From Bacillota bacterium (GTDB lineage: Bacteria; Bacillota; Clostridia; Christensenellales; SZUA-584), in the NCBI GenBank assembly GCA_023461435.1, contig JAEYLC010000018.1, positions 1 to 44,776 on the forward strand: DNA of 44,776 nucleotides, written 5' to 3'. Shown here one piece after another: positions 1 through 8,472 of this stretch. The notes beneath the pieces were generated by a model. The model saw only the letters and a program-made list of their open reading frames with translations. It searched no databases and was not told where the DNA came from. The translations under genes were made by a program, and so were the position numbers. The stretch's first letter is position 1, and each line of letters begins with the position of its first letter.

Positions 1-15
1 AACCGATCTGCTCAT
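1..15 (-). CDS. rpsS: 30S ribosomal protein S19, first five codons only
   Basis: Partial gene cut by the window edge. Read on the minus strand, an AAGGAG ribosome binding site at 25-30 lies nine bases before an ATG at 13-15, and the first codons give MSRSV, the usual beginning of S19. It follows rplB directly, the standard S10 operon order. S19 binds 16S rRNA in the head of the small subunit. The call rests on position and five residues. Confidence 0.8.
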
Positions 16-40
16 ATTCCACTACTCCTTACTGTTCCCG

Positions 41-871
41 TTACTTGTTTCTGCGTCTGACTATATACTTGTCGGAAGCGTTCTTCTTCTTTCTTGTCTT
101 ATAGCCAAGCGCCGGCTTGCCCCAAGGTGTGACCGGTCCCGGACGTCCGATCGGCGATTTGCCTTCGCCGCCGCCGTGCGGATGGTCGTTCGGGTTCATG
201 ACAGATCCTCTGACCGTCGGACGGAAGCCCATATAGCGTTTCCGGCCCGCTTTACCGATGTTGACGTTTTCCTGATCGATGTTGCCGACTTGGCCGATTG
301 TGGCCTTGCAATTCAGCAGCACCATACGCACTTCACCGGAGGGCAGCCTCACCTGAGCGTAGGCACCTTCCTTGGCCATCAGCTGAGCGGAGTTGCCTGC
401 GCTTCTCACGAGCTGACCGCCCCTGCCGGGCTGCAGCTCGATGTTGTGAATCAGTGTGCCGAGCGGAATATCCCTTAAGAAAAGCGCATTGCCCGGCTTG
501 ATATCCGCACCCTGGCCGGACATCACCGTGTCTCCCACGGAGAGGCCAAATGGCGCAATGATGTATCTCTTTTCGCCGTCCGCGTACTGCAGCAGCGCGA
601 TGTTGGCCGTTCTGTTCGGGTCGTATTCGATCGTGGCAACCTTGGCGGGAATGCCGTCCTTGTTGCGCTTGAAGTCGATGATCCTGTACTGTCTCTTGAC
701 GCCGCCGCCTCTGTGACGCACAGTGATGCGCCCCAATGCGTTTCTGCCGGCCGTCTTTCTGATGGGCTCAAGTAAAGATCTCTCGGGCGTGGTGCATGTG
801 ATTTCCTCAAACGCGGAAACTGTCATGCCGCGGCGGCCCGGTGATGTCGGTTTATACTTTTTAATCGCCAT
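41..871 (-). CDS. rplB: 50S ribosomal protein L2
   Basis: L2, 276 residues, the normal length. It binds 23S rRNA near the peptidyl transferase centre and helps join the subunits. The start MAIKKYKPTSPGRR, the middle GRGGQLVRSAG and the C-terminal MNPNDHPHGGGEGKSP, which holds the conserved histidine near the active site, are all present. The end KTRKKKNASDKYIVRRR is typical. It lies 19 bases after rplW and before rpsS in the S10 operon, and is presumably made from the rpsJ promoter. Confidence 0.98.
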   Translation of the reverse strand: MAIKKYKPTSPGRRGMTVSAFEEITCTTPERSLLEPIRKTAGRNALGRITVRHRGGGVKRQYRIIDFKRNKDGIPAKVATIEYDPNRTANIALLQYADGEKRYIIAPFGLSVGDTVMSGQGADIKPGNALFLRDIPLGTLIHNIELQPGRGGQLVRSAGNSAQLMAKEGAYAQVRLPSGEVRMVLLNCKATIGQVGNIDQENVNIGKAGRKRYMGFRPTVRGSVMNPNDHPHGGGEGKSPIGRPGPVTPWGKPALGYKTRKKKNASDKYIVRRRNK

Positions 872-890
872 GAGCTTTAACCTCCCTGTC

Positions 891-1184
891 CTACTGTGCG
901 AGCGAATCGAAGAACTCGATGGTCTTTGAATCGCGTGTCAACGTCACAAACGCCTTCTTGACTTCGGGCCGTCTGCCGATGTGGTAACCCTGGCGCTTCA
1001 GCTTGCCGACCTGGCGCAGCGTATTCACCTTGGCCACCTTCACGCCGAACACTTCTTCCACAGCGCGGCGGATGTCGCTTTTCGTGGCTCTTGTGTCCAC
1101 TTCAAACGTATATTTCTTGACAGCGATATCGTCGTAACTGCTCTCCGTCAATACCGGCTTTTTAATGATGTCTCTTGCTTCCAT
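891..1184 (-). CDS. rplW: 50S ribosomal protein L23
   Basis: L23, 97 residues, with the typical start MEARDIIKKPVLTESS and the loop KVAKVNTLRQVGKLKRQGY that contacts 23S rRNA. The protein sits at the tunnel exit and is the docking site for trigger factor and SRP. Its ATG overlaps the rplD stop codon by one base (TAATG), so translation of the two is likely coupled. Part of the S10 operon. Confidence 0.97.
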   Translation of the reverse strand: MEARDIIKKPVLTESSYDDIAVKKYTFEVDTRATKSDIRRAVEEVFGVKVAKVNTLRQVGKLKRQGYHIGRRPEVKKAFVTLTRDSKTIEFFDSLAQ

Positions 1185-1804
1185 TACGCGAAAACCTCCT
1201 CAACCTTCCTGACGGCATCCTTTGTGATCACGAGCTTATCGCAGTTGACAAGATCATACACATTCACACTGTCGGCCGGCAGCGTCTTCACGCCCTGAAT
1301 GTTGCCCGATGCGCGCACAACGGTCGCGTCCTTGCCCGCTGTGACAACCAGCGCCTTTGTCGCGCCGAAGTTTTTGAGGATACCCGCCATCAGCTTCGTC
1401 TTGGGAGCCTCAAGTGCGAGGTCCTCCAGCACGATGATGTTTTTATCCGCCACTTTCATGGAAAGGGCGCTCTGAATGGCCAGCTTTCTGACCTTCTTGT
1501 TGACCTTCTGGCTGTAATCGCGGGGCTTCACGGCAAACACCATGCCGCCCTTTGTCCAAACCGGAGAACGCGAGGAGCCCGCTCTTGCGCGGCCCGTTCC
1601 CTTTTGACGCCACGGCTTGATGCCGCCGCCGCTCACTTCGGCGCGTGTCAGCGCGCTCTGCGTGCCCTGACGCTTGTTGGCGAGCTGCGCGACGACCACC
1701 TGATGCATCACCGCCTGGTTGATCTCTATGCCAAACACTTCGTTTTTCAGTTCAATCTTGCCGGACTCAGTGCCGTCCGTTTTATATACCGATACTTGGG
1801 GCAT
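1184..1804 (-). CDS. rplD: 50S ribosomal protein L4
   Basis: L4, 206 residues from the ATG at 1804 (MPQVSVYKTDG). An upstream in-frame GTG at 1813 sits directly on the AGGAAG ribosome binding site, so it is unlikely to be used; AGGAAG is eight bases from the chosen ATG. The extended tunnel-lining loop is visible (GGIKPWRQKGTGRARAGSSR). In some bacteria L4 also represses its own operon through the rpsJ leader; whether that happens here cannot be told. Confidence 0.97.
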   Translation of the reverse strand: MPQVSVYKTDGTESGKIELKNEVFGIEINQAVMHQVVVAQLANKRQGTQSALTRAEVSGGGIKPWRQKGTGRARAGSSRSPVWTKGGMVFAVKPRDYSQKVNKKVRKLAIQSALSMKVADKNIIVLEDLALEAPKTKLMAGILKNFGATKALVVTAGKDATVVRASGNIQGVKTLPADSVNVYDLVNCDKLVITKDAVRKVEEVFA

Positions 1805-1836
1805 TCGTCTCACTTCCTTTTCTATTGCTTGTCTTG

Positions 1837-2466
1837 TCAGCCGAGTTTAACCGCCTTCGATATCGAGAGCAGCCCGCCCCTTGCGCCGGGCACTGCGCCT
1901 TTAACAAGCAGCACGTTCTTATCCGTGTCGATACCGACAACCTCGATGTTCTGGACGGTCACTGTCTGAGCGCCGCCGTGGCCAGGCATTCTCTTGCCCT
2001 TGATGACCCTCGAAGGATCAGCGCAGGCGCCGATGCTGCCCGGGGCTCTCTTGCTGCGCGAACCGTGCGACATGGGGCCTCTCGCCTTGTTGTGGCGCGC
2101 CACCATACCCTGGAAGCCTTTGCCCTTGCTTGTGCCCTGCACATCAACGACATCGCCCTTTTCGAACACGTCCACCTTGATCTCCTGACCAAGCGAAAAA
2201 TCGTCCGTACTGTCCACGCGGTACTCGCGCAGGCTCCGCTTCGGAGCCACGCCCGCTTTTTTGAAGTGGCCTTCAAGCGGCTTTGTCACAAGCTTTTCCC
2301 TGATGTCTCCAAAGCCCAACTGTATCGCATTGTAGCCGTCTGTTTCGGTTGTCTTTTTCTGAGTGACAACGCACGGGCCGGCCTCAACGACCGTCACCGG
2401 AACGACTGTGCCGTCGTCCATAAACAGCTGCGTCATACCTAATTTTTTGCCTAAAATCGCTTTCAT
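1837..2466 (-). CDS. rplC: 50S ribosomal protein L3
   Basis: L3, 209 residues, an early assembly protein whose loop reaches the peptidyl transferase centre. The start MKAILGKKLGMTQLF and the loop with VARHNKARGPMSHGSRSKR followed by PGSIG are characteristic. It begins 13 bases after rpsJ, behind a GGGGGTGTG-type ribosome binding site. Second gene of the S10 operon. Confidence 0.98.
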   Translation of the reverse strand: MKAILGKKLGMTQLFMDDGTVVPVTVVEAGPCVVTQKKTTETDGYNAIQLGFGDIREKLVTKPLEGHFKKAGVAPKRSLREYRVDSTDDFSLGQEIKVDVFEKGDVVDVQGTSKGKGFQGMVARHNKARGPMSHGSRSKRAPGSIGACADPSRVIKGKRMPGHGGAQTVTVQNIEVVGIDTDKNVLLVKGAVPGARGGLLSISKAVKLG

Positions 2467-2479
2467 ACGTCACACCCCC

Positions 2480-2788
2480 CTAGAGCTTAATTTCTATATC
2501 CACGCCGGAAGGCAGATCCAGCCGCATCAAAGCATCCGTTGTCTTTGAGGTGGCTTCGAGTATGTCGATCAGCCTCTTGTGTGTCTTGATTTCAAATTGT
2601 TCGCGAGAATCCTTATACTTGTGCGGCGCACGAAGTATTGTGATGACTTCCTTTTGTGTGGGCAGCGGGATCGGCCCCGATACCTTAGCGCCTGTCCGCT
2701 TGGCCGTATCGACGATCTTCATTGCCGACTGGTCAATCAGGTTGTAATCGTACGCTTTCAGCTTGATTCTGATCTTCTGACTTGCCAT
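2480..2788 (-). CDS. rpsJ: 30S ribosomal protein S10
   Basis: S10, 102 residues from the ATG at 2788 (MASQKIRIKLKAYDYN), the standard length. The reading frame stays open upstream to 2986, but that stretch resembles no S10 and falls in the untranslated leader; a GGAGGA ribosome binding site precedes the chosen ATG. The core GPIPLPTQKEVITILRAPHK is clear. S10 belongs to the small subunit and is also the NusE antitermination factor. First gene of the operon. Confidence 0.97.
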   Translation of the reverse strand: MASQKIRIKLKAYDYNLIDQSAMKIVDTAKRTGAKVSGPIPLPTQKEVITILRAPHKYKDSREQFEIKTHKRLIDILEATSKTTDALMRLDLPSGVDIEIKL

Positions 2789-2987
2789 TTTTCTCCTCCT
2801 TACGCTGACGCTCCATATACACGCAACCGTGTGTGTCGTGTTTTCTTTTTCGCGGCAATCCCTTGCCGCTCGAAGCGCTGTCCCTGATAGATTAGGACGA
2901 CAGTCCGCGGAAACTACCCGGAAAGCGATTTCTCCGGCAACCTCCCGCTTCAATCTGCCAAAATATATGTTGCCCGAAGTGCGCAAC
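2789..2987 (-). promoter_or_regulatory. S10 operon mRNA leader with hairpins
   Basis: About 200 bases of untranslated leader between the predicted start of transcription and rpsJ. A perfect 7-bp hairpin (GCGGCAA, loop GGGA, TTGCCGC) lies at 2852-2869, followed by a purine-rich run rather than a T tract, so it is not a simple terminator. Smaller dyads such as GGAC/GTCC lie just upstream. Long leaders before rpsJ carry L4 feedback control in some bacteria; here that is only inferred from position. Confidence 0.5.
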
Positions 2988-2993
2988 GTTGAA

Positions 2994-3022
2994 ATTATAT
3001 ATTAAACACAATACGAAAGCAA
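2994..3022 (-). promoter_or_regulatory. Promoter of the S10 operon
   Basis: On the minus strand there is a TTGCTT -35 box (3017-3022), a 17-bp spacer and a perfect TATAAT -10 box (2994-2999). Transcription would start near 2987. The 3022-3117 stretch up to the permease stop is AT-rich and holds only a weak inverted repeat (AAGTATT/AATACTT). Confidence 0.75.
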
Positions 3023-3117
3023 GTATTTTTTTCGCGCAGGCATATATTTTTTAATACTTTTTTTAATGTTATGCGCTTACCTCTGTTTTTTTAGAATTAT
3101 ACCTTATACCAGACTTT

Positions 3118-5004
3118 TTATTCGTTGTTGTCCGCGGTGCTGTATTTAGCGCTATAAATATAAGGAATGATTATCGTGGCCACATTCTTGTATTTTTTGA
3201 GTCTCTTTTCAATAATATAAGTGGTTTGGTTGTGCAACACATTGTCAAACCAGCGTTCCTGAATAAAGCGGACAAGAACCACGGAAATTGTATCTCCGGG
3301 CCTGATGCTTTTTTCCTGCTCCTCGATATATCTTTGGAGCGGTTCAAGAATATCCCTGTATGGCGCCTTGATGATTTTTAACGGCACATCAACCCCCGTC
3401 TTCTTCCATTGATCTGCGAGCTGCTCACTGTGTTTGTCGTCCGTCGATATATGAAGCGCCACCACGTTCGCAGTCAAAAGATTGGCATAGTTCAGCGACT
3501 TTAAAACCGACCGGCTCATCGAGCTCGCAAGCACAATGCAAAGGTTGTTATCGGTGCTCACGCTCACGTGATAATGCGCCATAAAATCGTCTACCTTGAG
3601 CTGATCCCTGACAAAATCATAGTGCTTGCGAATGAAGGACATCAGCAAACAAACAAGAGGGATGACAATCGCGAGTATCCACGATCCTAGCGCAAACTTG
3701 GTTAAAAAAACAATCACCGTGCCTGCAGCCGTCATTAACGCGCCGATGCCGTTGATCAGCATTTTATGCTTCCAGCCTTCGCCCCTGCTTTTAAACCACC
3801 TGATCACCATGCCCGATTGAGACAATGTGAAGGACATGAAAACACCCACCGCATACAACGGCATCAGATGATGGGTATTTGCTTCGAATATCACAAGCAG
3901 CAGCCCCGCCGCGATGAATATAAATATAATCCCATTGGAAAAACTCAGCCTTGTGCCCCTCTGCATGAACTGGCGCGGCATGTAGCCGTCTTTGGCCAAT
4001 ATAGCCAGCAGCGTCGGCAAACCATTGTAGGCCGTATTTGCCGCCAGCAGCAATATCAGCGATGTCGCGAACTGCAGAATGTAAAACAATACGCCGCCGC
4101 CAAACACGGCTTGTCCCATTTGGGATATCACCGTCAGCCCTTCGACCGGCCCCACACGCAGATTGATTGCGAGCAATGCGGATCCACCAAAAAGAAAAAC
4201 AATAATGCCGCCAAGTATATACAGGACGTGCTTCGCGTTCCTCTGCGACGGCTCACGAAAAGACGGTACCGCATTGCTTACCGCTTCCACACCCGTCAGC
4301 GCGCTGCAGCCCGATGAAAACGCACGCAGGAACAATATCAGCGTGATCGCCTGCAGACTGCCTTCGGAAGCCGTCGCCGCATCCGCATAGCTGATCGGAG
4401 ATAGATTCCCTGTTGCCAATCTGACGAGGCCGGTCACAATCAGAGCGCCCATGATGAGTATAAAGCCATAGGTGGGAACGCCGAAAACCTTGGAAGATTC
4501 GCGAACCCCGCGTAAATTCAGCAGCGTTACCACGAGGAGACATATAAATGCGATGAGTATTTTATATTGAGCAAATTCCGGGAAAGCGGCAACAAACGCG
4601 GCTGTCGCGGCAGATAAGCTGACTGCCACCGTCATCACGTAATCCACGATCAATGCACCCGCCGCGATCAGCGCCGCAGACTTGCCAATATTCTCGGAAG
4701 CCACAATATAAGCGCCGCCGCCGCTCGGATAACTATTGATGATCTGCGAGTAAGAGAATATCAGCACCAATAACAAAATGACAATAGGCAGTGCAACAAC
4801 CCCCACATAGTTGATTGCAAAAAAACCCATTGCCGGTATAAGGACGATCAGTATTTCTTCTATTGCATATGCCACCGAGGAAACCGCGTCGCTGGCCATG
4901 ATAGGCACGCCCCATACGCGATTGAGCTTCTCATTTTCGAGATCACTGCTTTTGAGCGCTTTACCGAGCAGAATTTTCTTCAGTATTTTTTTAGCTTTTG
5001 CCAT
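3118..5004 (-). CDS. APC-superfamily amino acid permease
   Basis: Integral membrane transporter of 628 residues. About 12 hydrophobic segments occupy residues 30-460 and begin with the APC signature LNRVWGVPIMASDAVSSVAYA; helix 3 contains SYPSGGGAYIVASEN. A soluble tail of about 160 residues follows, as in potassium/amino-acid permeases of the YbeC/KUP-like type. Substrate cannot be told. The start at 5004 (MAKAKK) has an AGAAGAGAAG site; an upstream ATG at 5040 lacks one. It is transcribed toward the S10 operon without a clear terminator. Confidence 0.85.
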   Translation of the reverse strand: MAKAKKILKKILLGKALKSSDLENEKLNRVWGVPIMASDAVSSVAYAIEEILIVLIPAMGFFAINYVGVVALPIVILLLVLIFSYSQIINSYPSGGGAYIVASENIGKSAALIAAGALIVDYVMTVAVSLSAATAAFVAAFPEFAQYKILIAFICLLVVTLLNLRGVRESSKVFGVPTYGFILIMGALIVTGLVRLATGNLSPISYADAATASEGSLQAITLILFLRAFSSGCSALTGVEAVSNAVPSFREPSQRNAKHVLYILGGIIVFLFGGSALLAINLRVGPVEGLTVISQMGQAVFGGGVLFYILQFATSLILLLAANTAYNGLPTLLAILAKDGYMPRQFMQRGTRLSFSNGIIFIFIAAGLLLVIFEANTHHLMPLYAVGVFMSFTLSQSGMVIRWFKSRGEGWKHKMLINGIGALMTAAGTVIVFLTKFALGSWILAIVIPLVCLLMSFIRKHYDFVRDQLKVDDFMAHYHVSVSTDNNLCIVLASSMSRSVLKSLNYANLLTANVVALHISTDDKHSEQLADQWKKTGVDVPLKIIKAPYRDILEPLQRYIEEQEKSIRPGDTISVVLVRFIQERWFDNVLHNQTTYIIEKRLKKYKNVATIIIPYIYSAKYSTADNNE

Positions 5005-5060
5005 AACTTCTCTTCTGATGTATAACTTATTTTTGCGCACGAAAATGTGTATAATTTCGG

Positions 5061-5089
5061 ATACTATACTTTAGTATTATCGATGTCAA
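5061..5089 (-). promoter_or_regulatory. Promoter of the APC permease gene
   Basis: On the minus strand there is a perfect TTGACA (5084-5089), a 17-bp spacer and TAGTAT (5061-5066). Transcription would start near 5054, about 50 bases before the chosen start codon. Confidence 0.65.
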
Positions 5090-5187
5090 GCGTTTATACA
5101 CAATCTTAATATATTCTTAACGCCGCTTTTTTTGCGGGATTCAGAGCTTTTCAAATATTTCAAGCTTATGTCGCCATATGCCCGTCA

Positions 5188-5976
5188 TTATAAAGGCGAG
5201 CGATATTCGCACGGTACCGCCGTATTGCATTTGCCGCAGCCGTAGCGCGGCGCAAACCTCGGGAGTATTTCAGCGTCGATATACTCGCTGCATGCCTTGT
5301 TATCCTTGCCGTCCCTGGTGATTATGCCGGGCGGGCAGCGCCTGATGCACTCGCCGCATGTGCCCTTTGCATAAAAAAGGCATCCGTCATTCAGCCCCGT
5401 ATAGGGCCGCGGTGTGGGCTCAAGTGTCAGCGTGGTGATCACGCTGCCAAAACGCCCCGCCGTGCCTTTTGCGGTAATCAGCCCCCTGTGCAGCCCGAAG
5501 GTTCCGAGCCCCGCCGCATGCGCGACATGCCGCTCCGACCAGTTGGATATCCTGTCGCGTACACAGAACCGCGGATCGCGCACCGGCGCGACAGCATCTG
5601 CGCCCAGCTCCTTGAGCAAACCGACAAGATAATCCCTCACGGCATTGTTAAACACTTCACCGTCAACACGCGCGGATACCCACTCCTCGGACGGCAATCC
5701 GGCAAGCCGGTTTGTCTCTCTGATTTCCCGGGCAAACGGCAAAAAATAAGATATCACCGTTTTTGCCCCCGACAGCCACTGCTGTGGCCGCAAAAACGAG
5801 AGGCCCACCACACTCTCGTTCTGGCACATCTCAAAATAAGAGTCGCCCGCCGCGGCATAGCCAACAAGCGGCGCGTCATAAATCTTCATATTATTATGCG
5901 CAGCCAGCGTGTTGCGAGCGTCGCCTCCTGTGAAGCAGGCCAGCGCCTGCCCGATAGGATGCTTCATATCCGTCAT
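5188..5976 (-). CDS. QueG-like 4Fe-4S double-cluster protein
   Basis: Soluble iron-sulfur protein, 262 residues. The C-terminal third carries two cysteine sets: C-x8-C-x2-C-x3-CP in GCLFYAKGTCGECIRRCP, then C...GCGKC...C. The central NWSERHVAHAAGLGTFGLHRG matches the family of epoxyqueuosine reductase QueG and its shorter anaerobic relatives. It lacks the HEAT-repeat tail of true QueG, so tRNA queuosine modification is doubtful and a general redox or corrinoid-related role is as likely. GGAG lies six bases before the ATG. Monocistronic. Confidence 0.8.
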   Translation of the reverse strand: MTDMKHPIGQALACFTGGDARNTLAAHNNMKIYDAPLVGYAAAGDSYFEMCQNESVVGLSFLRPQQWLSGAKTVISYFLPFAREIRETNRLAGLPSEEWVSARVDGEVFNNAVRDYLVGLLKELGADAVAPVRDPRFCVRDRISNWSERHVAHAAGLGTFGLHRGLITAKGTAGRFGSVITTLTLEPTPRPYTGLNDGCLFYAKGTCGECIRRCPPGIITRDGKDNKACSEYIDAEILPRFAPRYGCGKCNTAVPCEYRSPL

Positions 5977-6114
5977 AATATCTCCGGAATACCGACAGAA
6001 AGTATCTTATTATAATGTACGAATGTTATAACACAGGCCGCGCAGAAAGTAAACGTCCGACTTTTGAAATAACTGTAACGTTTCCATTTTCCCGCGCATA
6101 ATCATATTGTTTGT

Positions 6115-6122
6115 GTTATACT
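6115..6122 (+). promoter_or_regulatory. Extended -10 promoter of the NfeD-FloA operon
   Basis: TGTTATACT (from 6114) matches the TGnTATAAT extended -10 form. No good -35 box is seen 17 bp upstream, as is common for extended -10 promoters. Transcription would begin near 6129, about 40 bases before nfeD. Confidence 0.45.
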
Positions 6123-6169
6123 ATATAAATAAAGGAATGTCTTTGTTTGTCGGGGAAAGGGGGAGCTGT

Positions 6170-6667
6170 ATGGGTCTGTTCGAAACGATTGAAACCGTCT
6201 CTGTCGTGCTGTTTGCCGTGGGCATGATCTTTCTGCTGATCGAAATGTTTATTCCCGGCTTCGGAATTTTCGGAGGTCTGGGTCTTGTGGCGCTCGTGCT
6301 CTGCATCGTGTTTCAGGCACATTCCGTAGCCGAGGGCCTGCTGCTGTTTCTCATCATCGCCGCGATCGTCTTCATATTTGCGCTGATTGCCGCGCGAAGC
6401 CTCAAGCGAGGCTGGCTGTACCGCTCTTCGCTCGTTTTGAAGGACGCCGAAGAGAAGGACGCCGGATACGTCGCAAAAGATGATTACTCGCGCTTTAACG
6501 GCAAAGAGGGCCTGAGCCTCACGCCGCTGCGCCCCGCGGGCTCGGTGCAGATCGGCGGCGAAAAAGCCGACGTCGTTACCGAGGGCGAATTTATTCCCAA
6601 AGGCGCGCGCATACTCGTCATCAATACGGTGGGCGGCCGTATTATCGTGAGACAACTGGAGGATTAA
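6170..6667 (+). CDS. NfeD-family membrane protein (short form)
   Basis: NfeD-type partner of flotillin, 165 residues. Residues 10-80 form about three membrane helices (VVLFAVGMIFLLIEMF, FGGLGLVALVLCIVF, LLLFLIIAAIVFIFALIA) and the C-terminal 60 residues form the cytoplasmic OB-fold (GLSLTPLRPAGSVQIGG). The serine-protease domain of long NfeD proteins is absent, as in Bacillus YqeZ-like short forms. The start at 6170 has AGGGGGAG six bases upstream; an earlier ATG does not. Forms an operon with the FloA gene. Confidence 0.88.
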   Translation: MGLFETIETVSVVLFAVGMIFLLIEMFIPGFGIFGGLGLVALVLCIVFQAHSVAEGLLLFLIIAAIVFIFALIAARSLKRGWLYRSSLVLKDAEEKDAGYVAKDDYSRFNGKEGLSLTPLRPAGSVQIGGEKADVVTEGEFIPKGARILVINTVGGRIIVRQLED

Positions 6668-6668
6668 C

Positions 6669-6875
6669 GTGAAATACTGTCCCGTATGCAAAATCGAATA
6701 CGCCGATTCAGCAGAATTCTGCAAAAAATGCGAAGCGCTGCTGCTCGAAAAAGTCGAGGCGCCCGCAAAGGTGAAGACCGACCCGAAGCGGCTGCTGCTG
6801 ATGTGCCTTTATACGGGCGGCTTTATACTGTTCGTGATGCTGCTTTACTTCCTATTGGGCGATCTGCTGAAATAA
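6669..6875 (+). CDS. Small zinc-ribbon membrane protein
   Basis: A 68-residue protein starting at GTG with GGAGG just upstream, one base after the nfeD stop. An N-terminal zinc ribbon (CPVC at 4-7, CKKC at 18-21) is joined to one C-terminal membrane helix (LLLMCLYTGGFILFVMLLYFLL). I do not know the family. Its place between NfeD and FloA suggests it works in the same membrane microdomain. Confidence 0.75.
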   Translation: MKYCPVCKIEYADSAEFCKKCEALLLEKVEAPAKVKTDPKRLLLMCLYTGGFILFVMLLYFLLGDLLK

Positions 6876-6934
6876 TTTTGATCATATGTTTTGACCGTTC
6901 GTGAAAAATATTATATACAAAGGAGTGATTAAAA

Positions 6935-7927
6935 ATGTTACCTGAACTTTGGTTGTACATCATCATCATCGTTGCCGTATTTATCTTCCTTGTCTTTTTC
7001 TTCAGCTTTGTACCGGTGCGCCTCTGGATCGCCGCACGTGCGGCGGGTGTCAAGGTAAAAATCATATCGCTGGTCGGTATGCGTCTGCGCAGAATATCCC
7101 CGTCAAGCATCGTGAATCCGCTGATCAAGGCGATCAAGGCCGGTATCGCGATGACGACAGACATGCTCGAATACCACTATCTCGCGGGCGGCAATGTGGA
7201 CCGCGTGGTGGATGCGCTGATCGCGGCTCAGAAAGCGGACATCCCGCTCGATTTCAAAAAAGCTACCGCGATTGACCTTGCGGGGCGCGATGTGCTGACC
7301 GCCGTGAAAATGAGCGTCAACCCGAAGGTGATTGAAACGCCCATCGTGGCTGCCATTGCCAAAGACGGCATCGAGCTCAAAGCCAAGGCACGTGTCACCG
7401 TGCGCACGAATATCGACCGTCTCGTGGGCGGCGCGGGTGAAGAAACGGTGATCGCGCGCGTGGGCGAAGGCATCGTCACCACCGTCGGCAGCTCGCTCTC
7501 GCATAAGGAAGTGCTCGAAAATCCCGATCTGATCTCCAAAACGGTGCTGGCCAAGGGGCTTGACGCGGGCACCGCGTTTGAAATCCTCTCCATCGACATC
7601 GCGGACGTGGATGTCGGGCGCAACATCGGCGCGCAGCTGCAGATTGATCAGGCACAGGCCGATAAAAAGATCGCTCAGGCCAAGGCTGAAGAACGCCGCG
7701 CCATGGCCGTCGCGAAGGAGCAGGAAATGCTCGCGTCCGTTCAGGAAATGCGCGCCAAGGTCGTGGAGGCCGAAGCGGAGATTCCGCTCGCGATGGCGAT
7801 TGCTTTCAAGGAAGGCAATCTTGGCGTGATGGACTATTACAACATGAAAAACGTGATGGCCGACACCGGCATGCGTGACGCTATTTCCAACGCAACATCA
7901 CCCAAGATCGATAAAGAAACCGAATAG
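6935..7927 (+). CDS. floA: Flotillin-like protein FloA
   Basis: FloA (YqfA type), 330 residues. It scaffolds functional membrane microdomains that gather signalling and secretion proteins. An N-terminal membrane segment (residues 6-28) is followed by VRLWIAARAAGVKVKI and RRISPSSIVNPLIKA, then the SPFH domain and an Ala/Glu-rich coiled coil (KKIAQAKAEERRAMAVAKEQEM, given here in part) around residues 235-285. AAGGAGTG lies before the ATG. It is third in the nfeD-zinc ribbon-floA operon. Confidence 0.96.
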   Translation: MLPELWLYIIIIVAVFIFLVFFFSFVPVRLWIAARAAGVKVKIISLVGMRLRRISPSSIVNPLIKAIKAGIAMTTDMLEYHYLAGGNVDRVVDALIAAQKADIPLDFKKATAIDLAGRDVLTAVKMSVNPKVIETPIVAAIAKDGIELKAKARVTVRTNIDRLVGGAGEETVIARVGEGIVTTVGSSLSHKEVLENPDLISKTVLAKGLDAGTAFEILSIDIADVDVGRNIGAQLQIDQAQADKKIAQAKAEERRAMAVAKEQEMLASVQEMRAKVVEAEAEIPLAMAIAFKEGNLGVMDYYNMKNVMADTGMRDAISNATSPKIDKETE

Positions 7928-7940
7928 GGATGATGTTTTT

Positions 7941-8399
7941 ATGGAAATCATCATTATTATCATTGTTGTTGTCATCATATCGCTGCTGTCTGCCGCGAAT
8001 AAGAAGAAGCCCCGGCAGGATTCAGAGGATACGCCGGCGCGGCCTACGCTCAGCGATATTCAACGCGCGTTTATGATGTCAAACGAGATGGATCAGGCGC
8101 CACGGCGCGCGCCCGAAACACGGCAGGTTTCGTCTTTCAGCCAGCCCGCGCAGCAAACCGCTGCGGGACAGGATGATGTGTCGTCGCGTATGGCGAAGTC
8201 AGCCTCCGCTTTTCAGGCGTCAAACCAATACGCAAGCATTGACCTCGCCAAGTTCCATACGGACAACACCGACGTCGTCGGCGCCGCGCCGAAAAAATCG
8301 GCCATGCATCAGAAAAGCGCATTGAAGCTGTTTGAGAACAAAAGCGATTTTGTCCGCGCCGTGATCTATTCCGAGATTCTCACGCGCAAGTCGCGCTGA
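7941..8399 (+). CDS. Hypothetical single-pass membrane protein
   Basis: A 152-residue protein of no known family, 13 bases after floA. It opens with a very hydrophobic Ile/Val helix (residues 3-18), so is anchored by its N-terminus. A polar, Gln/Ala/Pro-rich and probably disordered middle follows, then a more ordered end (KLFENKSDFVRAVIYSEILTRK). Start choice: ATG at 7941 begins the membrane helix and has a weak AGGGATGATG site. Likely an accessory protein of the flotillin operon, which ends here. Confidence 0.7.
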   Translation: MEIIIIIIVVVIISLLSAANKKKPRQDSEDTPARPTLSDIQRAFMMSNEMDQAPRRAPETRQVSSFSQPAQQTAAGQDDVSSRMAKSASAFQASNQYASIDLAKFHTDNTDVVGAAPKKSAMHQKSALKLFENKSDFVRAVIYSEILTRKSR

Positions 8400-8424
8400 C
8401 AAAGCAATTCCCCATCAAAGCAAA

Positions 8425-8460
8425 AAGGCTGTGCGAATATAAACGCACAGCCTTCTTAAT
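8425..8460. terminator. Bidirectional terminator
   Basis: A perfect 11-bp stem (AAGGCTGTGCG / CGCACAGCCTT) at 8425-8435 and 8444-8454, followed by CTTAATTTT on the plus strand and preceded by CAAAAA, which gives a T run on the minus strand. It separates the flotillin operon from the convergent protease gene. Confidence 0.88.
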
Positions 8461-8472
8461 TTTATGAGCTCT

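Noticed and set aside
2789..2986. N-terminal extension of S10
   Set aside because: The frame is open, but the residues match no S10, the standard start MASQKIRIKL has a good ribosome binding site and the stretch lies in the untranslated leader.
5188..5976. True queuosine biosynthesis enzyme QueG
   Set aside because: The protein is too short and lacks the C-terminal HEAT-repeat part; no other queuosine gene is nearby.
6891..6919. Internal promoter for floA (TTGACC, 17 bp, TATACA)
   Set aside because: Its start of transcription would fall at or past the ribosome binding site of floA, so the mRNA would lack that site.
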